A stretch of 64,000 nucleotides of DNA, from contig CM039464.1 in NCBI GenBank assembly GCA_022414725.1, positions 51,378,921 to 51,442,920 of the forward strand, in the 5' to 3' direction. The notes beneath the pieces are model-generated. The model saw only the letters and a list, made by a program, of their open reading frames with translations, searched no databases and had not been told where the DNA came from. Shown here piece by piece: positions 1 through 13,300 of this stretch. The translations under genes were made by a program, and so were the position numbers. The stretch is from Microglena sp. YARC. Its lineage: Eukaryota > Chlorophyta > Chlorophyceae > Chlamydomonadales > Chlamydomonadaceae. Every line of letters starts with the position of its first letter. Position 1 is the first letter of the stretch.

Positions 1-823
1 CCAATCCATGTACAACCCCAAATAATGCCATTCAAAATGCCAAGTCATACAAAAAAATAAAAACGAGCACCAAACCTCACATCTCTCAACTAACCCACAG
101 CACAAACCATCATAGCCACACACCCCCGCCAATTTCTTCAACATACACACAACCACATCACCCACATCACGTAAGTCGCAACCAATCATTAAATTTACCA
201 TCACCCACACACTCCACATTTCATAAAAATATCCCACAAACGGTCCACAGAAACTGACCTCATACTTGGTGACTAGCCCCCCCCCCCCCGCTACCCCCTT
301 AGCACGGGACTTGCGTATGAGGCCATCAAGACGGTATAAATCGCCTTCGGAAGCACTCCCTTTCCCTGTCGATACATCACATTGACAGCCACAGCATATC
401 CTATCCATGTGCGACCCTACTTACAACCCACAAAATACAACCCCCAATCCATTTCAACTACGAACATACAACCCACATACAACACAAAAAAAGCACATAA
501 CAATCCCACATAATCTCATACAACACCACAACCCTACATCACAACCCGAAAACAAAAGCACATACAACCCACATAAATCCTCATACAACCCACAACACAC
601 AACCCTACATACAACCCACAAAACAAAAGCACATACAACCACAACATATCAACGTCACATACACCACAACATACAACCCCACATACAAGCACAAACAAAA
701 CCACATGCAACCCACAAAACAAAAGCCATACAACCCACATACAACCTTCATACAACCCCACCATAAACCACACAACAAAACCACATCCAAACCACATCCA
801 AACCACACATGCATGCCATGCAG
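1..823. repeat. CA-rich low-complexity intron DNA
   Basis: No gene is visible. The stretch is dominated by A and C (tracts such as acaacccacat repeated irregularly from about 415 to 800) with a C run near 281-290. It lies directly upstream of the first recognisable exon of PLC gene A and reads as the acceptor-side part of an intron. Open frames in it are compositional only. Confidence 0.6.
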
Positions 824-930
824 CCCTTCACAGACTTGCGTGGAGGCCATCAAGAAGTATGGATTCGTGAGCCTCTCACCCCCTTCCTGTTGTCATCACC
901 ATCGAGAACCACACCAACCCGGAGAATCAG
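824..930 (+). CDS. PLC A exon: X-domain strand with catalytic Glu
   Basis: The exon runs from an acceptor (gcag, 820-823) to a CAG|gtatga donor. It reads PFTD, then CVEAIKKYGFV, then ASHPLPVVITIENHTNPENQ, if one extra base is removed near 836 and another near 873; without them the length is 105 bp, 35 codons. The Glu of TIENH corresponds to a calcium-binding Glu of PI-PLC X domains. Gene B has an equivalent exon with the same 3' boundary (59,629-59,731). Confidence 0.8.
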
Positions 931-3900
931 GTATGAGCACTGTTTTTGGCAGAGCCCCCTCTTCAAGGGGGCGGGAGCCCCCATGTTTACCCATTTGTTC
1001 GTTCAACCGCTTTATTGAAGCCTGACACGTCATCCAACCGGTCCGCTTCGGTCAGCTCCATCGTTGTAACCCTTTCGTTCCGTTTACAAACACACTACCG
1101 CCAATACTTTCTGCGTCGCTTGCGACGCTGCATAGGACTTGTCACTTCAGGGTTAAGGGTTTAGGGTTTACGGTTCAGGGTATAATGTCAACTTTCAGAC
1201 GCACTAGCTGGCTTCAGGTTTGGCCCAAGGACATGGGAAAGGAGCTGTTTAGAAGCTGCTAAGCATAGCCCAAGAGAATTACCATTGCCATCGAGAACAC
1301 ACCAGCACACCGGAGAAATCAGGTATGAGCACTGTTTTGCTTTAGGGTTTAGAGTTCAGGGTATAATGTCAACTTTCAGACGCACCATCTGGCTTCAGGT
1401 TTGGCCCAAGGTCAGGGGGAGAGCTGTCTAGAGCTGCTGTGCATAGCCAAAATAAGAAGCAGTGTGCATCGCTCATGCTGCATACGTTTGTTTCTTGAGC
1501 CCGGACTCATTCTGGGCAACATGTACATTGTACATTATGGGCGACATGTACGTTGTACATTATGGGCGACATGTACGTTGTACATTATGGGCGACATGTA
1601 CGTTGTACATTCTGGGCGATGTGTATGTTGTACATTCTGGGCGAACGTGTACGTCTTGTAAACAGTTCAGGGGTAGGCCAAATAGGCTACAGGGATTTTT
1701 GTAGTGGTTGTCACGAGCTATGGCCCATGGTGTTTGCTTTATAGTCTGTATAGTTTGTACACAATTGCTTGCGACATGGTGCTGGCAGATCTTGAGCATC
1801 ATATTGCAGCCCACTTGCTCCATCCAAGCGTACCAAAAAAATCAACTGGCACCAATCCAACCAATCCAAGCCAATCCCAGGTTATGCCACCCCCCCCCCC
1901 CCCCTGGTCCCGTCCCCACCCCCCCCTCCCGCGGCGGCGCGACCCCCCCCGCCCAGCCCCCCAGCCCCCCCCCCCCCCCTGCACCCACCCTCTGGACCCT
2001 CCTACCCTGCCCACCCACCCTCCCTCCGCCCCAGCCCCCCCCCCCCCCCTCCCCCAAGGTTATGCTTTGCTAAACTGCTGCAAGTCATTCCTGGGGGACA
2101 TTCATCCTGGAAGACATTCTGGGGACATGCTGTTCATCCCAACCCCAGAGCAGTTTTGGTGCCATGTGGATATCTCTGCACCCCCCCTCCCCCCCTCTCT
2201 GCACCCCCCCCACACCCAACCCCCTGCACCCACGCACCCTCCCATCCTCCATCTACACCCACCCTGCACCCACCCATGCCACCCTCTGGACCCTCCTACC
2301 CTCCCCACCCACCTTCCCTCCTGCCCCACCCCCATCCTCCCACCCTCCGCCATCACTACTCCCCCCCCCCCCCCCCCCCCCAGGTTATGCTTGCTAAACT
2401 GCTGCAAAGACATTCTGGGGGGACATGCTGTTCATCGTCTGTCCCAACCCCAGAGCAGTTTGGCGCCATGTGGCTATCCCCTGAGGAGCTGAAGAACAAA
2501 GTCCTCATTCGCACCAACGTGGGTCATTGTTTTTAACATCGTCATTTAATGCATTTTATTATGTAACATATCGTATTAGTAAAGTGTTCATCTCCTGAGG
2601 AGCTGAAGAACAGGGTCCTCATTCACACCAACGTGGGTCATTGTTTTTAACATCGTCATTTAATAATGTAAAATATCACTAAAGTAGAGTGGCCATCTCC
2701 TGAGGAGCTGAGAACCAAGGTCCTCATTCGCACCAAACGTGGGTCACTGTTTTGTTTTTAACATTGTCATTTAATGCATTTTATTATGTAACATATCGTA
2801 ATTAGGTAGAGTGGCCATTCTCCTGAGGAGCTGAAGAACAGAGGTCTCATTCGCACCAACGTGGGTCATTTTTTTAAACATTGTAATTTAATAATGTAAA
2901 ATATCACTAAAGTATAGTGGCCATCTCCTGAGGAGCTGAAGAACAAGGTCCTCATTCGCACCAACGTGGTCATCAGAATGTTTTAAACATTGTAATTTAA
3001 ATAATGTTAAAATATCACTAAAGTAGAGTGGCCATCTCCTGAGGGAGCTGAAGAACAAGGCCATCATGTCGCACCAATGTGGCGTCACACCGTAATAATT
3101 AAATCAGCGTAATTATTATTTTCGTAAATATTTTCTCATAGTCCGTCATACTTCAAATTTCAATAAATTGTTATACATTTTGTCGTCCGTTGAAAAAAAG
3201 TGGTTATCTCCTGAGGAGCTGAAGAACAAGGCCATCATGCGCACCAGTGTGGCTCATTGTTGACAACATTGTACTTAAATGCATTTAATAATATAATCAA
3301 TAATTCAGTAGAGTAATAATCTCCTGCTGATTCGAAGAGCCAGGTCCTCATTCGCACCAACTTGGCTCATATCGTATAATTTGTATTAATGGACATATCT
3401 CCATAGGTGCCTAAGTTCCGAAAAACGCCCTAAGTCGGATACAAGAATGGTGATACAGAGCCGTACATGGCCCAAACTGCTCGGAATCGAATTCTGTCAG
3501 GCTCATATTGTTAGCGACGGTGTCAGCTATGCGCGCAGCTACTTTTCATGCGCGTTCGCATCTGGTCGCGAGCAGCCTTGTTCGGCAGGCCCGGTGGCAG
3601 TACATCAGATGTGCCGATAATTAGTTGATACAAATCCAGATCGCGTCAGATACAGGCCGCGCGAACTATTCCGAAGAAGGTACCTCGGACGAAAAGGCTT
3701 ATCAAACCCCTATTACAAGGTCGGAGGCTGCGCTTCAGCCTTGGCCTCGGAATCTACTGAAATAGCTGTACATCTCAAGATTTCAACCTCCCTGTGGCCT
3801 ACCACACCATGGCTCAGGATTCAGGGTGTGTTGTTTTCAATGATCTACCCCAAATCAAAAACTGAGTTCAGATGTGGATGTTTGAAGACAAATTAAAAAA

Positions 3901-6900
3901 AAGTTTGTTTTTTGAATTTATTTTCAAAAATATTTGAATTTATTTTCAAAAATATTTGAATTTTGAATTTTCGAAAAAAAGAAAAAGTTGTTATGCACGC
4001 TATATCTTGAGATAGTGCAAAACCGAGGCCCAAAATGTTTCAATATAGGCTGTGCAACTCTGGCCTAGACTTAGGACACCCACGAAAATGTAAAGTAATC
4101 AGTGTTTTGGGGGTCCGTACTCAACTGTACTGCCTGTGTACTGCCTTCCCAAGACCTTCCCGTAATAACTACTGGTAGGGAAAGACGTTACACAACATTT
4201 GTACCCAGTGTTCTTTTAAAATGGCTTGTTTCGGTCGCTATAGGCTCCGTATCACTTCCTACGTAAAACCCGTATCGACTTAGGGAACCCCATAGTAACA
4301 AATTAGCATGTTTCACTTGACCTGGTCCCCACCATTTGAGAAAACCCAAATCCGAGTATTTGTATGTTGAACTGATGTGGTTGGGCAACTTATTAACAAA
4401 AAATCTTTGTTTTGGGACTTGAGGGCATAGGCTCAATCCATCCGTATCACTCAGGGTCTGACTTAGGCACCTATGGAGATAGTAATTGTTATTTCCGTAA
4501 ATATTATTTCATAGTTGTAATCAAACAAGTTTTATAATTTCATACATTTGTCTGTCGCGAAATGGGTGGGTGAAGATGTGTGGGTGTGGGTGAAGGTGTG
4601 TGGGTGTGGGTGGTGAAGGTGGGTGGGTGTGGGTGAAGGTGGGTGTGTGGGTGTGGGTGAAGGTGGGTGGGTGTGTGGGTGTGGGTCGGTGTGGGTGGGA
4701 TGGTTATCAGGGTACTTTCATTGACCAAGTTGGCCAGCGCTTTAGCGCACTTGAAAACAAAAAAAACTGCGCTTTGTAGTGGCAATAAATTGCTTGCTGC
4801 CGCCCACATGGAGTTGCAAAATACTGTGCGAAACACGCAGTGGGGTTCAAAAGGCAGCGCGCAAAAGCGCGTGCTTGGAAGTACCCTGGTGGTTATCTCC
4901 CAAGGAGTTGAAGAACCAGGTCCTCATTCGTACCAACGTGGGTCATTGTTTTTAACATTGTCATTTAATCAGATTTAATAATGCAATATAAGTGTAAGTA
5001 GAGTGGTTATCTCCTGAGGAGTTAAAGAACAAGGTCCCCATTCGCACCAATGTGGGTCATGGTTTTTAACATAGTAACTAATGCATTTAATAATGCAATA
5101 TACAATATGAGTAGAGTGGTAATCTCCTGGGGAGTTAAAGAGTCAGGTCCTCATTCGCACCAACGTAAGTCATTGTTTTAAACATTGTAATTTAATCAGA
5201 TTTAATTTTATGCATTTTATGCATTTAATCGTGTAATATATAGTATATCATGTAATACATAGTAATTTTATGCATTTAATCATGTAATATATAGTATATC
5301 AAAATATATAGTATATTCATGTAATACATAGTAATTTTATGCATTTAATCATGTAATATATAGTAGTCATGTAATATATTGTATATCATGTCATATATAG
5401 TAATTTTATGCATTTAATCATGTAATATATAGTATGTCATGTAGTATATAGTAATTTTATGCATTTACTCATGTAATATATAGTATCAGTAGACTGGTTA
5501 TTTAGTGGTCCTCATTCGCACTAACATGGGTCATTGTTTTACAAATTGTAATTTAATGCATTTAATAATTCAATATATAGTATTAGTAGAGTAGTTATCT
5601 CCTGGGGAGATAAATAACAAGGTCCTCATTCGCGCTAACATGGGTCATTGTTTAAAAATGTGTAATTTAATGCATTTAATAATTCAATATATAGTATAAG
5701 TAGAGTAGTTATCTCCTGAGAAGATAAAGAACAAGGTCCTCATTCGCACCAAAAAGGCTCGTTTTTTTAAACAGTAGTAATTTTATGCATTTAATAATGC
5801 AATGTATAGTATTAGTAGAGAGTTATCTCCTGGGGATTTAAAGAGTAAGGTCCTCATTTGTACCAATGTGGGTCATTTCGTTTTTAACATTGTAATGAAT
5901 GCATTTAATAATGCAACATAAAATATAAGTAGAGTATTAGAGTAGTAATCTCCTGGGGAGTTAAAGAACAAGGTCCTCATTCGCACCAACGTGGCTCATT
6001 TCGTAATACTTAAATCAGTGTAATTCTTGTTTTTGAATATCATTTTATTATTAATTTCGAATGTTATTTTGTATTCTTTGGTAAATATTATTCTGATATC
6101 TCATAGTTGCAATTTGATGCATTTAATAATTTAATATATATTTGTCTGTTGCGAAATGAGTGGTTATCTTCTGAGGAGCTGAAGAGTAAGGTCCTTGTTC
6201 TCGTTCCAACGTGGCTCATATTGTAATCTTTTAATAATGGTTTGCATGCAAAAGTGGTTATCTCCTGATGAGCTGAAGAACAACGTCCTCATTCGTACCA
6301 ATGTGGGTAATTAAAAAACAGATTGCATTTAATCATGCAATATATCATATTCGTAGAGTGGTCATCTCCTGATGAGTTGAAGAAAAGGTTCATCATTCGT
6401 ACCAATGTGGGTCATTTTGTTCAACATTGCAATTTAATGCATTTAATCATGCAATATATCATATTCGTAGAGTGGTTATCTCCTGATGAGCTGAACAACA
6501 AAGCCCCCATTGGCACCAATGTGGGTCATTGTTTTAAACATTGTAATTGAATGCACTTAATCATGCAATATATCATATTAGTAGAGTGGTCATCTCGTGA
6601 TGAGCTGAAGAACAAAGCCCCCATTGGCACCAACGTGGCTTATACTGTAATCTTTTAACACATGTACTAATGAATTGTATACATGTTAGTAACAATTTAA
6701 TCATGTCATCCATTCGTCTGCCGCCTTCTTGTTTGCTTGAGAGCAGCTCAAACATTAACACCAGCCAGGGATGTTTTCCCCCGCTATATATAGCGATCGC
6801 TTGTTTCGACCTTGTTTCAGCAAAATTATCGCAATAAAAAAAGAAGAAGAAAACAGTTGTTTTTTTTGCCCTCCATGGCCCTAAAAAGCTACAAAAAGCA

Positions 6901-8382
6901 CTAAAACGCTGTCCCTGGAGGAGCCCTGATACCATTAAGCAAGAAGAAATCCACTTTCAAATTTGAAAGAAAATCACCACTGGCACCCACATGGCTCATA
7001 TTGTAATCTTTTAATAAACGCAATTGTTATTTTTCACATATTAGTGTTAATTAAAATAAATAAAAAATATATAATATGTAATATGTGTAAAAAATATTAT
7101 AATATGTGTTAAAAATATATAGTGTTAATTGCAGGGGGGGGCAGAAAGGACAGATTTTGGACCGCACCTTCGATTATAGTGTCCCGATTCAGATGGGAGT
7201 TGGAATTGTGGACATATTAGTGTTAATTGTTTACATTTTTTCATTGTTTGCATGCAAAAGTAGATATGCTCATTCCCACATCCACTCCTCCAAATCCCAC
7301 TCAACACACCACACACTTCTCCCCTCCCCCCACCCTACACACACTCTCTCACACACACATACTCAAACACACACACTCACACACATACTCAAACACACAC
7401 ACTCACACACACACACACCAAGTCCCATCCCACTCCTGACCCCCCTTTGCTGTTCAGCAGTTTCATGGAGCGATAGAAGAGCTGAAGGCCGCCACAAACA
7501 TCACCAACCCTCCAATAGGGCATCAGGAAAAATGTAATCATCATCACCATCATCACCATTATCACCATCATCCTCATCATCATCATCATCACCATCATCC
7601 CACTCCTATCCCCCTTTTGCTGTTCAGCTGTCTCATGGAGCGATTGAAGAGCTAAAGGCCGTCACATACATCTCCAACACCAAGTTCTCGTCGTGGGGGG
7701 CAAAGATTGCCGAGGGTAGGTCACACACCACAACAACAACACAACCACCACTTCACCACAACCACCACAACCACCTCCAAAACAACAACAATATAACAAA
7801 ACCGCAACACAGCACACCTACATCGCCAACACAAAGTTCTTGTCGTGGGGGGCAAAGATTGCCGAGGGTAGGTCACACAACTCTCATCCTAGGTCACACA
7901 ACCACAATACAACAGCACACCTACATCACCAACACCTAGTTCTCGTCCTGGGGGGCAAAGATTTCCGAGGGAATGTCACACACCACCACTACACCACCAC
8001 CACAACACAACCACCACTACACCACCACTTCACCACAACCACCTCCAAAACAACAACAATATAACAACACCGCAACACAGCACACCTACATCACCAACAC
8101 CTAGTTCGCATCGTGGGGGGCGAAGATTTCCGAGGGAATGTCACACACCTCCACTACACCACCACCACAACACAACCACCACTACACCACCACTTCACCA
8201 CATTCACCTCCAAAACAACAACAATATAACAACACCGCAACATTGCACACCTACATCACCAACACCTAGTTCTCGTCGTGGGGGGCAAAGATTTCCGAGG
8301 GAATGTCACACACCACCACTACACCCCCACCACAACACCACACAACCACAACACACCTACATCGCCAACACCAAGTTCTCAT

Positions 8383-8416
<34 letters not shown>

Positions 8417-9950
8417 CGAAAGGCTGCAGAGGGTAGATCACACAACACCACAACCACCTCCACGATAACACAACTACCACCACCACAACAGCACCACAAC
8501 AAGCACCACACCACCACAAACAAAACAACAACACACCACCACACTACCACAACCCAAACAAAAACAACAACACAACACTGCAACAACGACACTACCACCA
8601 CAACACACCCACACCGCCAACACCCAGTTCTCATCGTGGCAAGAAAAGATTGCAGAGGATAGGTCGCACACCACCACTACTACACCACCACCTCCACGAC
8701 ACAACAACACCACAACAACACCACCTCCACAACAACACAACACAACTACATCGCCGACACCAATTCTCGTCGTGGGGGGGCGAAGATTGCGCAGGGTAGG
8801 TCACACACCACCACAACCACCTCCACAACCACCGCTACCACAACCACCGCCACAATACAAACACCACGAACACCTCCACACCACCACCACCACAACAACA
8901 ACACAAACACCTCCACAAACACCGCTACCACGACCACATCCACAACACACACACCACGACCACCTCCACAACACCTCCACAACACCACCACAACAACAAC
9001 AACACAAACACCACCACAACTACCTCCACAAACACCGCTACCACAACCACCGCCACAACACACACACTACGACCACCTCCACAACAACAACACCACAACA
9101 ACAACACAACCAACACCACAACACACCTACATCGCCATCTCCAAGTTCTCGTCATGGGGGGCGAAGATTGCCGAGGGTAGGTCACACAACACAACCACCA
9201 CTACCACCTCCACAACACAAGCAACACCACAACATAACAACAACAACACAACCACCACAACAACCACAACACTACCACCACAACCACCACCACAACCACC
9301 ACCACAACAACAACCACAACACAATAACAACAACTCACTACCACAACACAACACAACCATGACCACACAACCACAACCACACCACTCAACCTAGGTCACA
9401 CAACAACCATCCTAGATCACACAAGGTGGCTTAGCTTTTTTAGATTAGACGCTGCTTTCGAGAAGATTTGAAGCAACCTAGGCCACCATATTTCTCCAAT
9501 ACCATCTCTCTCCAATCAATTTTAATAGCTGTGTTCGAAGAAACACACACACACACGTGGAGATTTGAAGCAACCTAGGCCACATAACTACCATCCTTTC
9601 TCCAATCAATTTAAATAGCTGTGTTACAAGAAACACACACACACGCACACATGCACACACAAACTACATAAACAAAAAAACAAAACAAAAAACACACACA
9701 CATACACACACTAACACACACACATGCACATGTGTTCAAAGTGCCTTAGTGATGCCTTCGAGCAACACCATATCCACGCACACACATGCAACAACCATTC
9801 CCGTACACCCTGGGCCCTGGACCAGTGCTCGTTCTTGATGTTTGGTGCAATCAGCCCCTCCACCACCACCACCACACACACACACAGACACTCATACTCA
9901 TACTCACCCAAATCCCCCCCCCCCCACACACACACCACCACACACACACA

Positions 9951-9986
<36 letters not shown>

Positions 9987-10034
9987 ACACACACACACAC
10001 ACACACAAACACACCACACGAACACCACACACTC

Positions 10035-10065
<31 letters not shown>

Positions 10066-10306
10066 ACACACAAACAAACACACACACACTTTCACTCACA
10101 CACACCACACACACTCACACACTCACACACACTCACACCACACACACACACTCACTCACTCACTCACACACACACACAAACACACACACAAATCTCTCAC
10201 ACACACACACACACACACCACACTTCACTCACACACAAACACACACACACTCTCACACACTCTCACACACACACACACACACTCACACACACACACTCAC
10301 TCACAC

Positions 10307-10343
<37 letters not shown>

Positions 10344-13300
10344 TCACACACTCACTCACACACTCACTCACACACACACACACTCACTCACACACACAAA
10401 CACTCACTCACACACACCACACACACACTCACACAAACTTCACAACACACATTCACACACACACACACACACATTCACACACTCACACACACAAACAAAC
10501 ACACTCACTCACACACACAAACACACAAACACACTCACAGAGAAGTGCTCCTCCTCCTCCCTGGCTGAGTCCAAGCTTGACAAGTTTCATTGCACAAGGT
10601 CCCCCCCCCCCCCCCCCCTCCCACCACACACATACACATACTCCCCCCACCCCACCACCCACCACACACACTTCTCACACACACGTGCAGAGAAGTGCTC
10701 CTCCTCCTCCCAAGCGAGTATCCAAGCTTGACAAGTTCATTGCACAATGCTCCCACCCACCAACCTACACCCACACATACTCCCCCCACCCCACCACCAC
10801 ACACACACTCTCACACACACACTTGCAGAGAAGTGCTCCTCCTCCTCCCTGGCTGAGTCCAAGCTTGATAAGTTCATGCACAAGGTGTTGGGCGTGAAGA
10901 AGGAGGATGAAGGACAAACGCCCGTGAAGGACACAAAGGCCGCCAAGAAGTGACGAAGGAGGGAAGAAGGTGACGACGCCGAGGCAGCACTGACCACTGG
11001 CACCATTCAGGAGTGTGTGTGTGTGTGCAGGGGGAGGGGGGGGGGTTGTATGTGATGGGCGTGAGCAGGGAGATGAAGGACACACGCCCGTGAAGGGCAC
11101 AAAGGCCACCAAGGTGGACGAAGGAGGGAAAGAAGTGCCCGGTGACGACGCCGTGGCAGCACTGACTATCGGCACCAAATCAGGAGGTGAATAGGGGAGA
11201 TAAAGGCTGGTTAGGTAATGTGAGTGATGGAGTGTTGTTGTTGGAGGGGGGGGGGGGGGGGATGAAGGACAAACGCCTATGAGGAAGGAGGGGAAGAAGA
11301 TGACACGCCAAACGCAACACTGACCACAGGCACCATTCAGGAGGTGTGTGTGTAGTGTGTGTGTGTGTGCGGGGGGGGGGGGTAGGTGTTCTGTGATGGG
11401 CGTGAAGAAGGAGGGAAGGCGGACGGAGAATGGGAAAGAGGGATGATGCGCTGACGCAACACTCCCCACAGTCACCATTCGGGAGGGTAAGAAGGGAGAT
11501 GGCTGTTGGTAGTGGGAGTGATGGAGTGTGTGTGGAGAGGGGGGAGAAAGTACACATCAAACAACCATCGACACAGCCCTAAACAACCATTGACACAGCC
11601 CTACACACATATATTGACACAAACCTACACACACATATTGGCACAACCCTAAACAACCATCGACACGCCCCAGGTGTACACCTACTCCAACAAGCACTTG
11701 CTGCGCGTATACCCGGCTGGATAAAGATTTTTCGGCGAGTGGGCAGTTCCAACTACAACCCAGCTGTCGCTTGGAGTGCTGGAGCCTCGTTTGCTGCCCT
11801 CAACTGGCAGGTGGGTGTTGTGGTGGCATGGGAGGAGGGTGCGCTCGGGGGGGGGGAGGGGGTCAGGCCTGCAGCAGAGCGTCTTGTGTCGTTGGTGGTG
11901 GCTGTGTTGATTGGTGAGTGCGGCAGCTCCAACTATAACGCAGCTGTCGCTTGGAGTGCTGGGGGGCCTCGTTTGCTGCCCTCAACTGGCAGGTGGGTTT
12001 GTGGTGGCGCATGCGAGGGGGGTGCGTAGGGGGGGAGGGAAGGGCCCGGCAGAGTCTTGTGGTGGTGGTAATGGCTGTTCTGTTGGCGAGTGGGCAGCTC
12101 CAATAGCAATCCAGGTGTTGCTTGGAGAGCTGGAGCCTCGTTTGCTGCCCTCAACTGGTAGGTGGGTGTTGTGGTGGGAACTGGGGCAAACCCCTGTGGA
12201 TAAATGAAGGCCGCTTCAAGAACAATGGCAACTGCGGCTACGTTACCCTCCCACCACTCACCACCCGCCACAACACCTCCCACACCACCTCCACTTGCCA
12301 GATCTCTGCAAGCCTGTCTTCCTCCTCCACACCCCCGCCCACTAAACCCTCCCTCCCTCCCTCCACAGAACTGGAACAAGCCCCTGTGAATCAATCAAGG
12401 CCGCTTCAAGGACAACGGAAACTGTTGGTACGTCCTAAAACCTCACTTCATGTTCATCCCATCCACCCCTCCCTCCTTCCCTCCACTCCGCCCCCCCCAG
12501 CACCCTCCACTCCCCCTCCCACCCTCCACTCTCCCCTCCCTCCCTCCCTCCCTCCCTCCCTCCCTCCCTCCCACTCTCCCTCCCTCCCCTCCCTCCCTCC
12601 ACTCCCCCCCACCACCCTCCACTCCCCCTCCCACCCTCCACTCCCCCTCCCACCCTCCACTCCCCCTCCCTCCCTCCCTCCCTCCCTCCCTCCACAGAAC
12701 TGGAGCAAGCCCCTGTGGATCAATGGAAGGCCGCTTCAAGGACAACGGGGCTGCGGCTAGGTACCTCCCCCACCCGCACTACCAGCACTACCCTCACCCA
12801 ACCTTCCCACCCTTCACTCCCCCGCCCACCAAACCCTCCCCCCCACAACCTGGGACAAGCCACTGTGGATCAACGAAGGCCGCCTTCAAGGACAATGGCA
12901 ACTGTGGCTACGTCCTCAAACCTGGCTTCCATGCTCAAGCCATCCACCCCCCACCCACCCCTCTCACCCTCCCACCCACAGAACTGGACAAGCCCGGTGG
13001 ATCAATGAGGGGCTCTTCAAAGGACAATGGGCAAATTGCGGCTACTCATAAAAAACCTCACTCCCCCCCTCCCTCCACTCCCCTTCACCCACCCACCCTT
13101 CACCCACCTCCCACCCCCCACAGAACTGGGACAAGCCCCTGTGGATCAATGAAGGCAGCTTCAAGGGAACTGTAGCTACGTCTTAAAAACCTCCTCCCTC
13201 ACACCCTTGCTCCCTCCCTCCCTCCCTTCTATCCTCTCCCCCCACCCTTCACTCCCCCCTCCCTCCCTCCCCTTCACAGAACTGGACAAGCCACTGTGGA

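Larger units (their letters stand above)
2580..6660 (+). repeat. Array of about 20 donor-side copies of the 2384-2518 exon
   Basis: Units of roughly 105-120 bp repeat the end of the exon (consensus tggttatctcctgaggag, ctgaagaacaaggtcctcatt, cgcaccaacgtgggtcattg) followed by the first AT-rich intron bases (tttaatgcatttaataatg). Copies start near 2585, 2690, 2810, 2918, 3025, 3201, 3310, 4889, 5000, 5115, 5490, 5588, 5703, 5818, 5935, 6160, 6251, 6355, 6470 and 6587; a scrap is at 6970. Copies diverge by substitutions and indels, so the array is old. Two transposons and an AT-rich minisatellite interrupt it. Some neighbouring copies are in frame by chance (6323-6550), giving a false repeat protein. 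Confidence 0.85.

Noticed and set aside
6323..6550. Apparent small tandem-repeat protein (SPDEL...RTNVGH twice)
   Set aside because: Two neighbouring donor-side copies of the PLC A exon happen to be in frame through intron sequence.
9724..10897. 350-residue plus-strand frames rich in H and T
   Set aside because: Shadows of (CA)n/(CACT)n; only the short EKCSSSSLAESK parts are real exon sequence.
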